NCBI GenBank assembly: GCA_965153355.1
Contig: OZ231127.1
Coordinates: forward strand, 86,366,001 to 86,430,000
DNA from: Flaccisagitta enflata
Taxonomy: Eukaryota > Chaetognatha > Sagittoidea > Aphragmophora
Direction: 5' to 3'
DNA: 64,000 nt
The translations under genes were made by a program, and so were the position numbers. The stretch's first letter is position 1, and each line of letters starts with the position of its first letter. Below are positions 1 to 31,108 of this stretch, one piece after another. The notes beneath the pieces were generated by a model. The model was not told the DNA's origin and did no database searches. It saw only the letters and a list, made by a program, of their open reading frames with translations.

Positions 1-95
1 TAAACTGACTATTGCCTACGTCTTCCACTCACTTTTCTGTCTCTGATTTTCTCTTCCGGTGAAACTCTCTCTGTCTGTCACTCTCTCTGTCTTTC

Positions 96-106
96 TCTGT
101 GTTTGT

Positions 107-197
<91 letters not shown>

Positions 198-236
198 TGC
201 GTGTGTGTGTGTGTGTTTGTTCGTGTGTGTGTGTTC
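96..236. repeat. (GT)n microsatellite
   Basis: Nearly perfect (GT)n with a (GTGC)n block at 178-202. Confidence 0.95.
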
Positions 237-539
237 GTGGCACCTTCATTTCACATGTTTGGCTCAATATTGGAACTCTTTACACATTGCAAAAGAGTCA
301 CCAAAGATGACTGGGACTTGTGTGAGCTATGCAAACGGTTAGCCAGCAAACTGCTGGTGTGTTGACTAGCTATGCTGACCCACAATGAAATTTCAAATTT
401 CCTGAACTTCGAAGGGCTGGGCAAAAACGTTAAGACGGAACTGTAGTCTATACTTTGTTTTCTTTATTTTTCGTGGCCAAGGAAAAAAAGGCAAACAAGA
501 TAGACAAATGCTTGAATCACAAAAATGGCAATACAAATT

Positions 540-650
540 TTTTTTTATAAGAACTTCATTTTATGATCAAGTTCAAAGAAAGAGATAATGTTGGAGCTGT
601 TTCAAGCCTTACGTTCTTATACAAATGGTTCTTATAAAGAAAATAGGTGT
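540..650. mobile_element. Short element with ATAAGAACC inverted ends
   Basis: TTTTTTTTATAAGAACTTC near 538 and its inverse GGTTCTTATAAAGAAAATAG near 627, followed by GTGTATCTC. Same TIR type as 11269-13478. A related single end is at 40465-40520. Confidence 0.45.
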
Positions 651-1639
651 ATCTCATTTCAACTTCAAATGCGCCCCGGGGTGCTCATTACAAGAAACAC
701 AATATCAAATAGAATATCACACAACGTCATTTCTACCATTTAGAAAAAAAATTTTGGACGCACCCTACAACATGAAAAACTATATTTTTTTAAAAAAGTT
801 AAATTAATCTACATCAACAAATCTTCAAGATGGATGCAATCTGGTTTATATAGCTTATATCATTAGGTAATGACAAATAAAAGTTTAAAAACAGTCAATT
901 CAAAATTTACAACAATTTAAAAGGGGCAAGTAAAACAGTAAAATAATTTTTCAAAATTATTGTATTACGAAACATAATCATGTCTGAGTGTATAAATATG
1001 CTAAAAAAAATTACTTCTCTAAGACACAGCTGAGAATTCTAGCGAAAAAAAAACTCCTATTATTCATTATTATTTTAAGTATAATGATATTGTCACTTTT
1101 TATCTGTAAGTTTTTTTGTTTCCTGAGTGCTTCCAAACTTTTTTCCTAGATAGTAGAACAATAGTTTATTGACAAAATAAGAATTGGTTAAGCACAAGAA
1201 GCATACATTTAGTTTACTCAGTGAGATGAAATTTTAGTTTTTGCCTCTCAAAGATACCGCCTTGCTAATAAGTATACCGACACCTTTAACTAGAGATATT
1301 TCAGCCTCTAGAACAGCTAGAAACTTTTAAAAAAGAATTAATCTTTGTTAAATTATCTTCAAAATAAATGCAATCTGGTTCCTGCAGCTTTACTGAGGAT
1401 ATCTTGGCTTCTAGAAAAGTTAGAAACCTAAAAAAAAAGCATTTTCAATGATCTTCATCAAAAAATCTTTAAGTTCAGCGCAATAAAATTTCTGTAGCTT
1501 TAATTATTAAAAAAATAACAAGCAAAACAATAAACCTATATCTAGAATGATTAGTTCAGCAAAGTTTAAGAGATGTAAAATCATATTATCCTTTACAATA
1601 TAAACAAGCAGTATGGAGTGTTAGAATATAAATAACTTG

Positions 1640-1755
1640 ATTCATCTATAAAGTAAAAATATCTATAAGGTAAAAACATCTATAAGGTAAAAACATAAGG
1701 TAAAAACATAAAGTAAAATTATCTTTAAGGTTAAAACATAAGGCAAAAACCTACT
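1640..1755. repeat. AAGGTAAAAACAT minisatellite
   Basis: Seven or so diverged 13-20 bp units in AT-rich DNA. Confidence 0.7.
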
Positions 1756-2525
1756 AGCACTTATAGTATAATATGATCAATAATTGGTGAATTAATCAAT
1801 AAATTGCCTAGGTGTCTGTATACTTTTTTGCAAGGTTGTACTATAACTTTAAGTTTCACCACACTAGGCATATCAAAAATATTCTTTTCATGCTTTTGAA
1901 AAGTCAACTATACGGGTTTTCGCATTGGGAAAGTTATCGAGATATTACATAGGGAATATCTAGATAATATCAAGATAATGAACCCAATGCAAAAACCCCT
2001 TAATTCTGATTTTGTTGACTTACTTTTTTCGAAAAAGTATTCACTTGTTTTCTTCATACAGTCAGTGAAATAATATTCACATGTTTCCTTCATTAAGTCA
2101 GTGAGAATGTCAGAGTGTAAACGAAATTTGTGGGGGAAACAAACTTTTTAAACATCATTAAAATCATTAAAGAAATTTTTTGGTCAATATCTACAATTCT
2201 ACTGCTTAAAAAGTAATTGATACCCTATTAAGCGGCAAAAAAAGATAATAAAGATAGGTGATTCAAAACATTCATAACAAATTTCAAACAAAGATTTGAC
2301 TTTGTTGTCTGACTTGTCTCACGTAGTCTTAGAATTTGATTCATATTGGCTCTAAAGAAAAGATATGAGAGTGCTTTTTTTATAAATGAAAAACCGTTTT
2401 GATGTTTGTCATTCTTAAGTATTTAAGTAAATCGAGTTGTGAAATTTAACTGGTTGTAAAAAACGTTGTCTCATTTACACCATGACTTATCCAGCTTTCT
2501 GTGCATGTACCGCCAAGATAGATAT

Positions 2526-20448
<17,923 letters not shown>

Positions 20449-20544
20449 TGTTTTCGGAAAAGTTAAGGAGAATCCAGAAAGTAGGTAGGAAAGTTGAGTT
20501 CGAAAAAAATAGCTACTGCGGTGATTGTAAAAGAACTTACCTGT

Positions 20545-20555
20545 GTTTTTATACC
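20545..20555 (-). promoter_or_regulatory. Candidate TATA box of gene A
   Basis: GGTATAAAAAC on the minus strand, 97 bases before the gene A start codon. An AG/GTAAGTTC directly after it could instead be a 5'UTR donor; the two cannot be told apart here. Confidence 0.35.
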
Positions 20556-20663
20556 ATATGAGCAGGAACATAGGCGCATTTTCTTGAAAATCGTTTCGAA
20601 GAAACATATTACTTCATACTCCAATTCAGATTTTACTTAGATTTTACCTCTGTAACTTCTTTT

Positions 20664-20832
<169 letters not shown>

Positions 20833-20959
20833 GGTATATCCATGGACGACTTGAAAGGTTTCAGCAATAGCTATGAAAACCTTGTCAAAATGGTTAACTT
20901 TAATGAATCCTTAAGCCTTGATATAGGAATGGAATTTGGTCTGTCAAAATGCAAATGCG

Positions 20960-21372
20960 TACTACTCGACTCATAAAAAAAGCCGCACTTTTGAATGGCA
21001 AATTGTCATATTTAATTTCAAAATAACTAATTAAAAACTTAAACCATTAGAAAGCTCTTGAAAAGATCTTTCATTTGGCTCCAATTTGGAAATTCTAGCT
21101 TTATTCGTTTAGAAATGGCATGAGAATGAGTAAAAACATTGCTATTTTCAGTTTGCAATCCCATTGAAAAATGAGCATTTTTACAAAATAGAAGATAATT
21201 TCGACAAGCTCTAGCTCCTAAACCGTTTGAGATACAGATTTGGGATTGGTCTAGAATGAAAGAAAATTTGAAAATCTTTCAATTCACTTCAACAAAAAAA
21301 TGTTCAAATAATTTGTTTTCCTTATTCTTCAACTTAGAATAGGGTGCGGCTTTTTTTTTTAGTCGAGTAGTA
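20960..21372. mobile_element. Foldback element TACTACTCGACT
   Basis: 413 bp; ends TACTACTCGACT and inverse, then A-run plus GCCGCAC in both arms. It holds the shared motif AAAGATCTTTCATTTGG near 21063. Confidence 0.75.
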
Positions 21373-21468
21373 AATATGTCCAATGGGAGATATGATCCAA
21401 TTGAAGGTATAACACTAAAATCAGGTGACATCATGGAAGAACTGAGGGCCTGTGAATCATACAAATAT

Positions 21469-22098
21469 TAACAGCTCTCAGAAATTATCAAAAATCATGA
21501 CTTGCTATCGTCCATTTGAGACTAGACCAATATTGAGGTGGGGAATCCACTCAGACTATCAGAAATGTTCTCAGGTCAATTTTTCGATCCCCATGGCCTA
21601 AGATTCTCAGGTCAAAAACCATATAAGGACAAATTTTCAAGATGGGAAATATACATATTTGATTGCAGATTCAGAATCCTTGTAAAAAACTGCCTGTTAA
21701 AAGTGTCTTCCTTTTTTCAAAATTCTTACTAGAACATTGTCAAATTTGACGTTAAAGGTATAAATAGAGTAAGAATTGCACTTTTATTTAAAATTTTCTT
21801 AATTTTGACCTAAAACGTCAATTCTGACAGTGTTTTGGTCAGAATTTCAAGAAAAGGAAGGCACTTTCAACATTCAGTTTTTTTACAAAGATTCTGAATC
21901 TGCAATCAGATATGCACATTTCAAATTTGGAAATTTGACCTTATATGGTTTTTGACCTAAGAACCATAGGCCATGGGGATCGAAAAACTGACCTGAGAGC
22001 ATTTTTAATGGTCTGAGTTGATTCCTCAGGTCAATATTGGTCTAGATTTAAATGGACAAGAGGAAATAATAGTTTTTATATATTTCTGAGAGCTGTTA
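21469..22098. mobile_element. Long-arm palindromic element TAACAGCTCTCAGAAAT
   Basis: About 630 bp, inverted arms over most of the length (for example ATCCCCATGG near 21589 pairs with CCATGGGGAT near 21972). Flanks ATACAAATAT and GTACAAACAT resemble a 9-10 bp TSD, as in Mutator-like elements. Confidence 0.75.
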
Positions 22099-22149
22099 GT
22101 ACAAACATTTAGGAATTGAGGAATTGAGAAATCAAGCATGATCTGGTGA

Positions 22150-23665
22150 AGGAAAAGGTCAGCAAAAATGTTAAAGCGAAACTACATTAACTCCTGGAGT
22201 AAGAACTAAACTCAAGAAACCTCTTCCATGCAATCAATGAGAGCATATTACCTATAGTAACCTACACTTTTAGCATAATCAACTGGAACAAGGAAGAAAT
22301 AAAAGGATATGTTGTGCAAATTTGCAAAATGCTCAACATGTACAGGGCTTTCAAGCTGAAAAGTGACATGGATAGACTATATTTACCAAGAACGGATGGT
22401 GGGCGTGGCCTGTTGTCTTTGTGGGACTCTTTCCAAGCAAGCACATGTAGAATTGCACATGCCATTACACACTCAAGCAACCAGTTCCTCCAGCAATGCG
22501 TAGAGAACAAAAAAAAAAAAAAAAAAAAGGGGAATTACTCTAATTTTGCCCGTGCTAAAAAATTTGAAGAAAATGCCAATATCAGCCTCCCTGATGACTT
22601 CCACGATAAGCCATACTAAAAGTGAGGGCAATGAAAAGTGCTTTAACCAAATCCCACAGCACAACATACAAAGAAAAGCCCCAACATGGTGTATTCATAT
22701 GCATGCTTGAAGAATTAGGGGCAGACAAAAAAACTTCTATGGCTTGGCTAAGAAAAGCATTCATTGATCCACACACAGAAAGCTACATATGAGGGGCACA
22801 AGAGCTAGCAATCATTACAAAATTCCACGAAAAACATATCATCAAGAACAGCAATGACGACTTATGCCGAGTGTGTAAAAAAGACCCAGAATCCATTTTC
22901 CATATTTTAGGTGCCTGTGACATATTGGCTAAAAGGAAGTATTTTGACAGTCACAATTCCATATGCTAGTACATTCACTACAAAATTCTGAAATGCTATA
23001 ACATGGAAGTGGGGGAAAACTGGTTTAAACATAAGCCATCTGAGGTGATGATAAAGCCCAGATGCGAGATCATTTATAACCCAGTCATTGCAACAACCCT
23101 ACCAATTGGTGCAAATAAGCCTGATATAATTGTTAAAGATATGAATGAAAGAAAAGCCTATATGAATTTATAATGTATGTCTCATGCCTCGTGGATGTCA
23201 ATGTGGGAAAAAAAGAAGCTGAGAAAGTGCCAAATATAGGGGCTGAGTGCTGAACTGAACCAGATGTTGGGGAAGAACACTGAAATATTAATGATGGTAG
23301 TGGGTGGTCTTGGATTGGTCACCAAAAACCTGAGCGACTATCTGACCAAAATCTCTGGGCTGCCGGACCTATTCATGTGCCAGAAAATATGCTTACTTGC
23401 ATCTTTAAAAATACTACGTGATGTCATGAAATACCTCAGATGATGCTGAGTCCAAGAAAACAACAACCCATTAACTTATTACAAGAACATGCAAGATTTA
23501 AGACAGATTTAAGAGAGATCTAAGACAGATTGGAGACAGTTTAAGTCAGATCTAAGACAGATTTAAGACAGTTTAAGTCAGCATTTTTCTTCCATGAGGA
23601 CAAGCGCTCTTCCTGAGAAATGAACAATGCATCCTGAGCTGCGACTCTGGTGATGATTCATCAGT
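22150..23665 (+). pseudogene. Decayed non-LTR retrotransposon, C-terminal part
   Basis: Broken frames read, in order: LPIVTYTFSIINW, DRLYLPRTDGGRGLLSLWDS (post-RT thumb region typical of R2/NeSL-like elements), CRVCKKDPESIFHILGACD (Cys-Cys-His-Cys knuckle), GANKPDIIVKD (restriction-like endonuclease PD motif), then VVVGGLGLVTKNLSDYL and ILRDVMKYL. Several frameshifts, stops and an A-run at 22511-22528 make it inactive. The RT core upstream is absent (5' truncated). After the reading frame come short AAGACAGATTTAAG repeats, and the element ends at a (CT)n tract near 23670. Confidence 0.8.
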
Positions 23666-23667
23666 AA

Positions 23668-23669
<2 letters not shown>

Positions 23670-23766
<97 letters not shown>

Positions 23767-23778
23767 CTGTCTGTCTGT

Positions 23779-23822
<44 letters not shown>
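23670..23822. repeat. (CT)n followed by inverted (GA)n
   Basis: About 93 bp of (CT)n, a GTCTGTCTGTCTGTCTGA spacer, then about 40 bp of (GA)n. The two can pair as a hairpin. It marks the 3' end of the 22150 retrotransposon. Confidence 0.9.
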
Positions 23823-23829
<7 letters not shown>

Positions 23830-23984
23830 ATATAACCAACCCGAAATTCTTTTCGCCCGTCCCCCATCTAAAGCAGGCTATCTTAAACCACCACATGTAT
23901 CGGTGGCCTGCCTACTTGTAAGCGTTTAACGGCTGATACTTTAAATGTGAAATACCAGTAAATACCTGTCTCTCCGTTGTTATT

Positions 23985-24582
<598 letters not shown>

Positions 24583-24835
24583 GATAGCGTTTTCTTAGTA
24601 TACTGTCCTTCCCAGGTCCGGCACATGCACAGCAAACCATCGAAAAATAAGTATACCGGGGCACATACTTTTCATACCAAATGAACATGTTTGTTTCGTC
24701 AATCACCTTATCTTGGGCCAAGATTACGTCCAGAAGCCCTTCCCCAAGTTAATCCACCCAAGTAACAAATGAACAATTTTATCAACCTTAGTTGCGTGAT
24801 ATGTACATCTTTGTCTCCTTAATTTTCTCCTTTTT

Positions 24836-25552
24836 GGGCAGCGGCCCCGAAGGGGTCGATGACCTATGCTTTCACACATATGGGGGATTTTCTCCTTCTT
24901 CTCCTCCTTCTTCTTCTCCTACGTCCCCCCCCCCTCAAATCCCAGTCTCGAGGCCCAAATTCCAGTCTCGAGGCCCAAATCCCAGTCTTGAGGCCCAAAT
25001 CCCAGAATCAAGGCCCAAATCCTAGCCTCAAGGCCTAAATCCTAGCCTGGAGGCCCAGATTTCAGTCTTAAAGCCCAACTCTGCCTCAACGTCAAAATCT
25101 CAGCCATCCTCCATCCCCCTCCCCCCTCAAGGCTCAAATCCAAGCCTTAACACTCAAATCCCAGCCTCAAGGCTCAAATCCCAGCTCAAATCCCAATTAC
25201 AAATCCCAGCCTTGAGGCTCAAATCCCAGCCTCGAGCTCAAATCTAAGCTACAAGGTTCAAGTATCAGCCCAGACGCTCAAATTTCTTCATTGATGTTTA
25301 ATCCCTGCCTTGATGTTGAGGCGGAAATCTCTGATTTGAGGGTCAAATCACAGTCCAATAGCTCAAATCCCCGCCTTGAGGCTCAAACCTTTGCGTTATG
25401 GCCCAGACTCCAGCCACAAGGCCCAAACCTCAGCCTTGGGGCAAAAATTCTAGTGTCTTATGATCTAAATTGTAGCCCATAGGCTCTCAGACCATAGGTT
25501 TCTTCATGAACCTGAGCAAGGGTCATAGGTCCCTTTGGGGCCGCTGCTCCTC
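24836..25552. mobile_element. GGGCAGCGG-ended TIR element
   Basis: Left GGGCAGCGGCCCCGAAGG then TCGATGACCTATGC; right GGTCATAGGTCCCTTTGGGG then CCGCTGC. Interior minisatellite of AGGCCCAAATCCCAGTCTCG-like 20-bp units. Confidence 0.8.
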
Positions 25553-25559
25553 TCATCAT

Positions 25560-26096
25560 CTTATCGCCACATTCTCTTACTGACCATCTGACGCGAGACT
25601 TTGCGACTATTCAACTGGAAAAAGTATTATTCCTGAGATTTTCTGTTTTTGTCTGGTGTTTTTTTTTTTTTATTTTCCTCTCATCCATAATCAAAGTATG
25701 CAAAATAGTCACTCGAACCAGCAACTTGTGAATTCACATTCAGACAATTCTTAATTGATTGCACCAAACTTTTCTCTTTCTAAAAAGCAGACCTTCAAAT
25801 TATGGAGAGGCGGGAGCCGCCACCTCCTGAAAGGCAAGGAAACACGTTGGAAAATTTTGGAAGGAGAAAGATACTCTGGAAGTTTGAGCAAGGTAAAATG
25901 ACTCGAAAATTAAAATCTAACAATTTTTCAGAGATCATTGCCACTATTTCATGAGTATTTCAACTTCACTCAGTGCGATTTTAATTACTAGAGCAAACTG
26001 ATGAGAATAGGGAGTGTTTTGCAGTGTTTGATATGCTTTTCTTTTAGGCAAACCAGATAAAGTTAAGTTGGTCATGTCGGAAATTTTAAAAGAAAT
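25560..26096. other. Unannotated intergenic DNA
   Basis: No gene or clear repeat seen; plain AT-rich sequence between two mobile elements. Confidence 0.4.
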
Positions 26097-26255
26097 TTTT
26101 AGTCGCGGACACGCGACTCTACACCTTGCCGTGTTGGTCGGTATGTCCGTCGGTCCGTCGGTTGGTCCGTCACATTTTTGAATTCCGAGCGGTTTTCGCA
26201 TTACTGCTCCTGCCTAACCGTTCGCGACTGGATTGCCGTGTATCCGGCCTTGTTT
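26097..26255 (-). mobile_element. GGCCGGATAC dispersed element
   Basis: Full length with perfect AGTCGCGGACACGCGACT hairpin and CCGTGTATCCGGCCTTGTT end; nearly identical to the 3961 copy, so recent. Confidence 0.85.
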
Positions 26256-26717
26256 TGTCTCTCGGAAGGTTTAAATAATTTGAAGGTCTGCTAAAAAGAA
26301 ATCAAACTAGCAAAATGCAAAAAAAAAAAAAAAAAAAAAAAAAAAGAAGAAGATCGCTACTTGAAAAATGATAATTGTAGAAACTTCTGATTGGTGCCAT
26401 TAAAAAAAACGAACTCTTTCTTGACTGTAAGTTTCATAGACAGAGTCATCCCAGCCGTAAAACGGCCCAACCTTCTAAAATTGCCCTTAGTCAAATCAAA
26501 ATGGGAAAACGTTATTTTGACCCTACGTAAAATATTCAGATTCATAACTGATAGGAAGATAATCCAGAGTACTACTAAAAAACACCTGGCGGTTGTTTGA
26601 ACGGATGGTGAGTATGCATACGCTTATGGCAATTTGAAACATGCAATTCAACAGCTTTTTTCCCATCTCTATGAACTAAGTTACACTTAGAATATTTTTT
26701 TGCTAAGCCAGCTTCTC

Positions 26718-27225
26718 AGTCAGTGGACAAAACGATATTTGTAGATATATCAACACCCTGAGATAAGTCACATGGTAAAGATATTTCATTTTGAAGAAAT
26801 ATTTCAGTAGACTGCAATATCTCAGTGGGGTGAAATAAAAAAATCTCAGCAGGATGAAATATTTCAGCGGGATGAAATATCTCAGTAGAGTGAAATAGCA
26901 CAATGCAATGATATCATAATCTCTTATCATTGAAATCGTTTTCTTTTGAAACTGTTCAGAATAGGAAATTAACTGCATGTTTTTAGTCTGTTGATGATTC
27001 TATATTTGATTAGAATAATAATAAGGTGGTGTTAGATGATTGGAATATTTCACCATGTTGAGATATTTCATCCCACTGAAACATTTTATCCTACTGAGAT
27101 TTTCTGATTTCACTGCGTTCAGATATTGCAGTCTAATGAAATATCTTTTGATAATGAAATATCTTTATCATATGAGTTATCATATCATGTTGATATAACT
27201 ACATATATCGTTTTGTCCACTGACT
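26718..27225. mobile_element. Larger member of the AGTCAGTGGACAAAAC family
   Basis: 508 bp with identical 16-base ends to the 14499 element and long inverted arms (GATAT...ATATC). The interior is a run of TTTCA(T/G)xxxxCTGAAATAT-type short repeats. No clear TSD. Confidence 0.7.
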
Positions 27226-27377
27226 GTGCATATCATTCTATTCTAAGTCAAAAATTGATCAACTCGTTTATAATTTCAACACATCAATCAAGACAGGATG
27301 AGAGAGGAAGCGTTACATGGTCAGCGGTAGCCGATATTAATGCATGTTGAGATGAGATGATGATATTCCATATTGGA

Positions 27378-27522
27378 ACAAGGCCGGATACACGGCAAAT
27401 ACCAGTCGCGGACGGGTGGGCAGGGTCGGACCTACGGACCGACGGACCGACCAACCAACCAACCAACCGACGGACGGATTAACGGACAAAGCCTCTTATA
27501 GAGTCGCAAGTCCGTGACTAGA
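27378..27522 (+). mobile_element. GGCCGGATAC dispersed element
   Basis: AACAAGGCCGGATACACGGC head, CGGGTGGGCAGGG, (ACCG/ACCA) tract, GAGTCGCAAGTCCGTGACT tail. Confidence 0.8.
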
Positions 27523-27824
27523 AATGTGGGGTCATAGAAGCTGAGAAGATTTGGGATTGGAGAGGCTAGATCTGAGGTTTGGTTAGTCAGATTTGGGATC
27601 TGAGAGGCCTGAATTGGAGCCTGAAAAGTCTAATATCGGATCTGAGAGGCATTAGTAAGGGTCTGAGCGGCTTGCTTTGGGGTCCATGAGGCCTGATTTG
27701 AGGTCTGAGGCCTGATTTAGGGTTTGAAAGGCCTGATTTGGGGTCTGAAACCCTTTAATGGTAGAAAGGTCTGAAAGACCTGATTGGATAAATGAGAGGC
27801 TTGATTTAGGGGTTGAAAGATCTG

Positions 27825-29064
27825 CGCCATCCGTTCAAACTACCGCCAGGTGGTTTTTAGTATTACTCTGAATTTTCCGCTTGTTTTTACTCAGGATGGA
27901 CTTATTAAACCAGGATCCAGCTTCAAAGAAATCTTTCTTGCAGCGCCTTATGAAAAAAACCCAAAATTGATTGTTTTTCATCCTATTTTGCACCCAGATT
28001 TTCGAGGATTGTTAGAAAACCTTTTTAGATAGCATATTTGAATTCCTGATGAAATTTCCTTTCATTTGATAGGTGGCACTATATATCTTTTAAAAGAGAT
28101 CAAATTTTCAATTTTTTAGCCACCGTTGCAAATCACTATTTACGCTAACGGTGGACTAAAAACTAAGAATTTTATTTCTTCTTAAAAATATATAGTGCGA
28201 CCTATCAAATGCAAGGAAACTTCATCAGGAATTCAAATATGCTATCTAAAAAAATCTTCTAACAACCCTTAAAATTCTGACTGCCAAATAAGAGGAAAAA
28301 TTATCAATTTTGGATTTTTTTTCAAAAAGCGCTACAAGTAGTAAGCGAACCCGAGCTCCGTGGGAGCGCTCAAATCTTGTAGTTAGTTTTTGCCTTTTTT
28401 CCGCGTGGAGTATAGGCAACATTTCAATAAATAGTGGTTTCCTTTCAATGATGTAAGTGAACTTATGTTAAAAGACACCTATAAACATGGTTTTTGAGGG
28501 TAGGAGCAGCTTAGAGCAGGAAAAAATCCGAAAAAAATCCATACATAAGAACTATAGGAATGTTGTGATATGAATACAACTTTGACACCATGGAGCTGGA
28601 ATTTATAATCGAGGTCCCCTTGAGTTTCAGATTTATATTGTAGAGCAGATAGTAAGCTGTCCAAAACTGTTTTTGTTTAAGATTTTCTCCGATGCTAACT
28701 AACTTTATTCATCCTATTTATATGGGGAGATTAAACATAAAATAAAGAAAATCACAGCTTCCGTTCTCAACTGCAGAAAAGAGAACAGAGGGGTGAACAA
28801 TAGTTTTTAAACATTTATTGTTTGAACATATTAGTCTAGTTTATACAAAAATCGATCCTGGCTCGTATTTCTTTTCACAAATGAAATAATAAGTAGCTTA
28901 TGGATGGATTCCCCAATGAAAATTATATTTGACATGTTATTAAATTTCAGATTCCCCCTTACTACTACAAGAAAGATTTCTTTGAAGCTGGATTCTTATT
29001 CAGGAGGTCCATATTGAGTGTAAACAAGCAGAAATCCACCTGGCGGTAGTTTGAACGGACGGTG
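27825..29064. mobile_element. Palindromic element CCGTTCAAACTACCGCC inserted in a minisatellite
   Basis: About 1.24 kb. The outer arms match (CCGTTCAAACTACCGCCAGG). It splits a GGCCTGATTT-type minisatellite into 27540-27824 and 29065-29240. A fragment of the same end (CACCTGGCGG) recurs at 26580-26610. Confidence 0.8.
27945..28335. mobile_element. Inner palindrome within the 27825-29064 element
   Basis: About 390 bp. ATAGCATATTTGAATTCC near 28031 pairs with its inverse near 28230; outer arms near 27960 and 28310 also pair. The centre is a CACCGTT...AACGGTG stem around 28122-28155. It lies in the left arm of the outer palindrome. Confidence 0.65.
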
Positions 29065-29280
29065 CCTGATTTAGGGTCTTTGAGGCCTGAATGGGGTCTG
29101 AAAAATCTGATTTGGGATCTAAAATGCCTGATTTTTGGCCTGGAGGCCAGATTTAAAATCAGAGAGACTTGATTTGGGGTCAGTAGGGCTTGCTTTAAGG
29201 TTTGGGAGACCGGATTTGAAACTGGATTTCAAAACATGGACAAGATGGTTTATGAAGGTTTTGAAAATGCTTCAACAATT

Positions 29281-29433
29281 TTTTGTCGCTAACACGGGAC
29301 TCTACACCTTGCCGTGTTGGTCGGTACGTCCGTCCGTCCATCGGTCCATCACATTTCTAAATTCCAAGATGTTTTTGCATTACTGCTCCTGCCCAACCGT
29401 CCGCGACTGTCCTGCCGTGTATCTGGCCTTGTT
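29281..29433 (-). mobile_element. GGCCGGATAC dispersed element
   Basis: GTCGCTAACACGGGACTCTA tail (hairpin mutated), CCGTGTATCTGGCCTTGTT end. Confidence 0.8.
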
Positions 29434-29734
29434 TGAACATTATGGTTGTGTTGTTTGGTTAAAGTTTGTCAGTGTTCCTTTACCACTTCGGGATACCAGT
29501 CTTTACATTTTTTTTGGGCAAAATATGATCGCTGTTTTTTGCTATATTTTATCAAAAATCCCGTGAAACTGCATAACTACCTTTTTTGCAAACCAGGGAA
29601 GTTAAACACAAGACCTATGCTAATTGTGAGATTGTATTTGAAATTCTCCATCTTGCTGGGCCATCTAGAAGTATGGTTTTTGTAATAATATGTGAATACC
29701 AAATTCATTAACTACGCACATTTTCTGCCAAAAT

Positions 29735-29780
29735 GTGGACCATGTGTTAGGTCATCGGCCCCTCCGGGACCGCTGCCCCA
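29735..29780. repeat. Solo end of a GGGCAGCGG-ended element
   Basis: TTAGGTCATCGGCCCCTCCG then GGGACCGCTGCCCC matches the right terminus of this family with no partner nearby. A GGTCAGCGGTAGCCG head alone is also present at 27317. Confidence 0.6.
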
Positions 29781-30064
29781 AAAAGAGGGAGAGCAGAAGG
29801 AGATAGAGGAGGATGAAGAGGAGGAAGGGGAAGAGAAGACATTTAAGCAGTTGACTAGTCGACAACTGCATGAAGAATTACCATTAAACTTGCCTTTTAA
29901 AATTACAAAAACAATGTACAGCATTGTATACAATTGAGAGTACAGCATTCTATTCATACGAGACTACAAAAACAATGTACGGCATTGTAGACATTTGACA
30001 GAGTCAGAGAGACAGAGAGAGAGTGTGAGAGAGAGGGAAGAGAGAATAGTTAAAAAAGAGTAGA

Positions 30065-30068
30065 GAGA

Positions 30069-30130
<62 letters not shown>
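30065..30130. repeat. (GA)n microsatellite
   Basis: Pure (GA)n next to the possible orphan exon. Confidence 0.9.
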
Positions 30131-30131
<1 letters not shown>

Positions 30132-30159
30132 GAAAGTTTAAAAAAGGAAAAATGGTTAC

Positions 30160-30252
30160 TTAGAATTAGCTTCCCAGCCCTCCCTGATGGTGACGCTGTG
30201 CTCAAAAACCTTTTCCATACAGTGGCGGCATAACAAAGAGAACGCTCATTTC
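30160..30252 (-). CDS. Possible orphan exon (phase 1-1)
   Basis: AG acceptor (TTAACAG), 30 codons including SLCYAATVWKRFLSTASP, and a CTAA/GTAACC donor. It lies beyond the stop of gene B and fits no gene seen here. It may be chance. Confidence 0.2.
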
Positions 30253-30977
30253 CTGTTAATATATCTTTCAGAGACAAAAATATGAAGGTTTATTCATGAG
30301 AAAAAAAAAGTCAATTCGTTAAGATTTGGCACAACGACAAGGTATAAAAAACTGCATAGGACACGCTCGACGCGATCGCGCGATATTTTTGTCAGACATT
30401 TTTTTGCACTCATCCCGGGATATCCCTTAACAGAAATGTTTTCCTCTGCTAATTCTGAGCAGTGATCACATCAACGTGCTCTTACAATTGTGGCAGGGAT
30501 ACGTCTTATAAACGACATACTCAGAAAAAGAGAGGGAATAGTAAATCGTTTTGTTGAAAATTGAGTGATAAAAATTGCAAGGAGGTTCCACGTAAATTCT
30601 TAATCTGCTTCAAAATGAATTTTCTTGCCTTTCCAAGAACATGGTTTCCCTCTTAAATGTCTTTAGAAGAGGGCAATGTTTTTAGTTTTTTGAATAAGTC
30701 ATTTTCTATGCAAGTTAAGAGTTTTCCGTGGGCCTTGTTTTGTGATAAAAGATAATTTTCTTTAGAAAAAATGTTTTTTTAACTGCATAATCATACCTTT
30801 TGCACCATGAACGTCATCCCTATGAGATTTCCATGCAAATTCTCAATGAAAGTGCACATCCACACATTCTGGGTAGCTCAATGAAAGTGTCTGATCGATT
30901 TATCTACCGAGTGAAAAACTGACTGTGGCAGTGAACATCTCATATTAAAAAGAACCGTGTCATAGGAAAAACACCCT

Positions 30978-31108
30978 TTTTTAGTCGCGGACACGCGACT
31001 CTTATCTTAGTCGAGTTGCTCGGTCCGTCAATCACAAATATTTTTGAATTAAGAGCGTTTTTTGCATTACCGCCCCTTCCCAATCGCCCGTGTATCCGGA
31101 CCTGTTTC
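30978..31108 (-). mobile_element. GGCCGGATAC dispersed element, shortened
   Basis: AGTCGCGGACACGCGACTCT hairpin intact, tetranucleotide tract almost lost, CGTGTATCCGGACCTGTTT end. Lies just beyond the gene B polyadenylation signal. Confidence 0.75.

Larger units (their letters stand above)
251..2450. other. AT-rich DNA with no gene seen
   Basis: No convincing exon. A stem-loop at 1914-2000 pairs GGGTTTTCGCATTGGG with CCCAATGCAAAAACCC. Otherwise only A/T-rich intergenic sequence downstream of gene A. Confidence 0.5.
27540..29245. repeat. GGCCTGATTT minisatellite split by a palindromic insertion
   Basis: About 20-bp units (GAGGCCTGATTTGGGGTCT) at 27540-27824 resume at 29065-29245 after the palindromic element. 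Confidence 0.7.
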
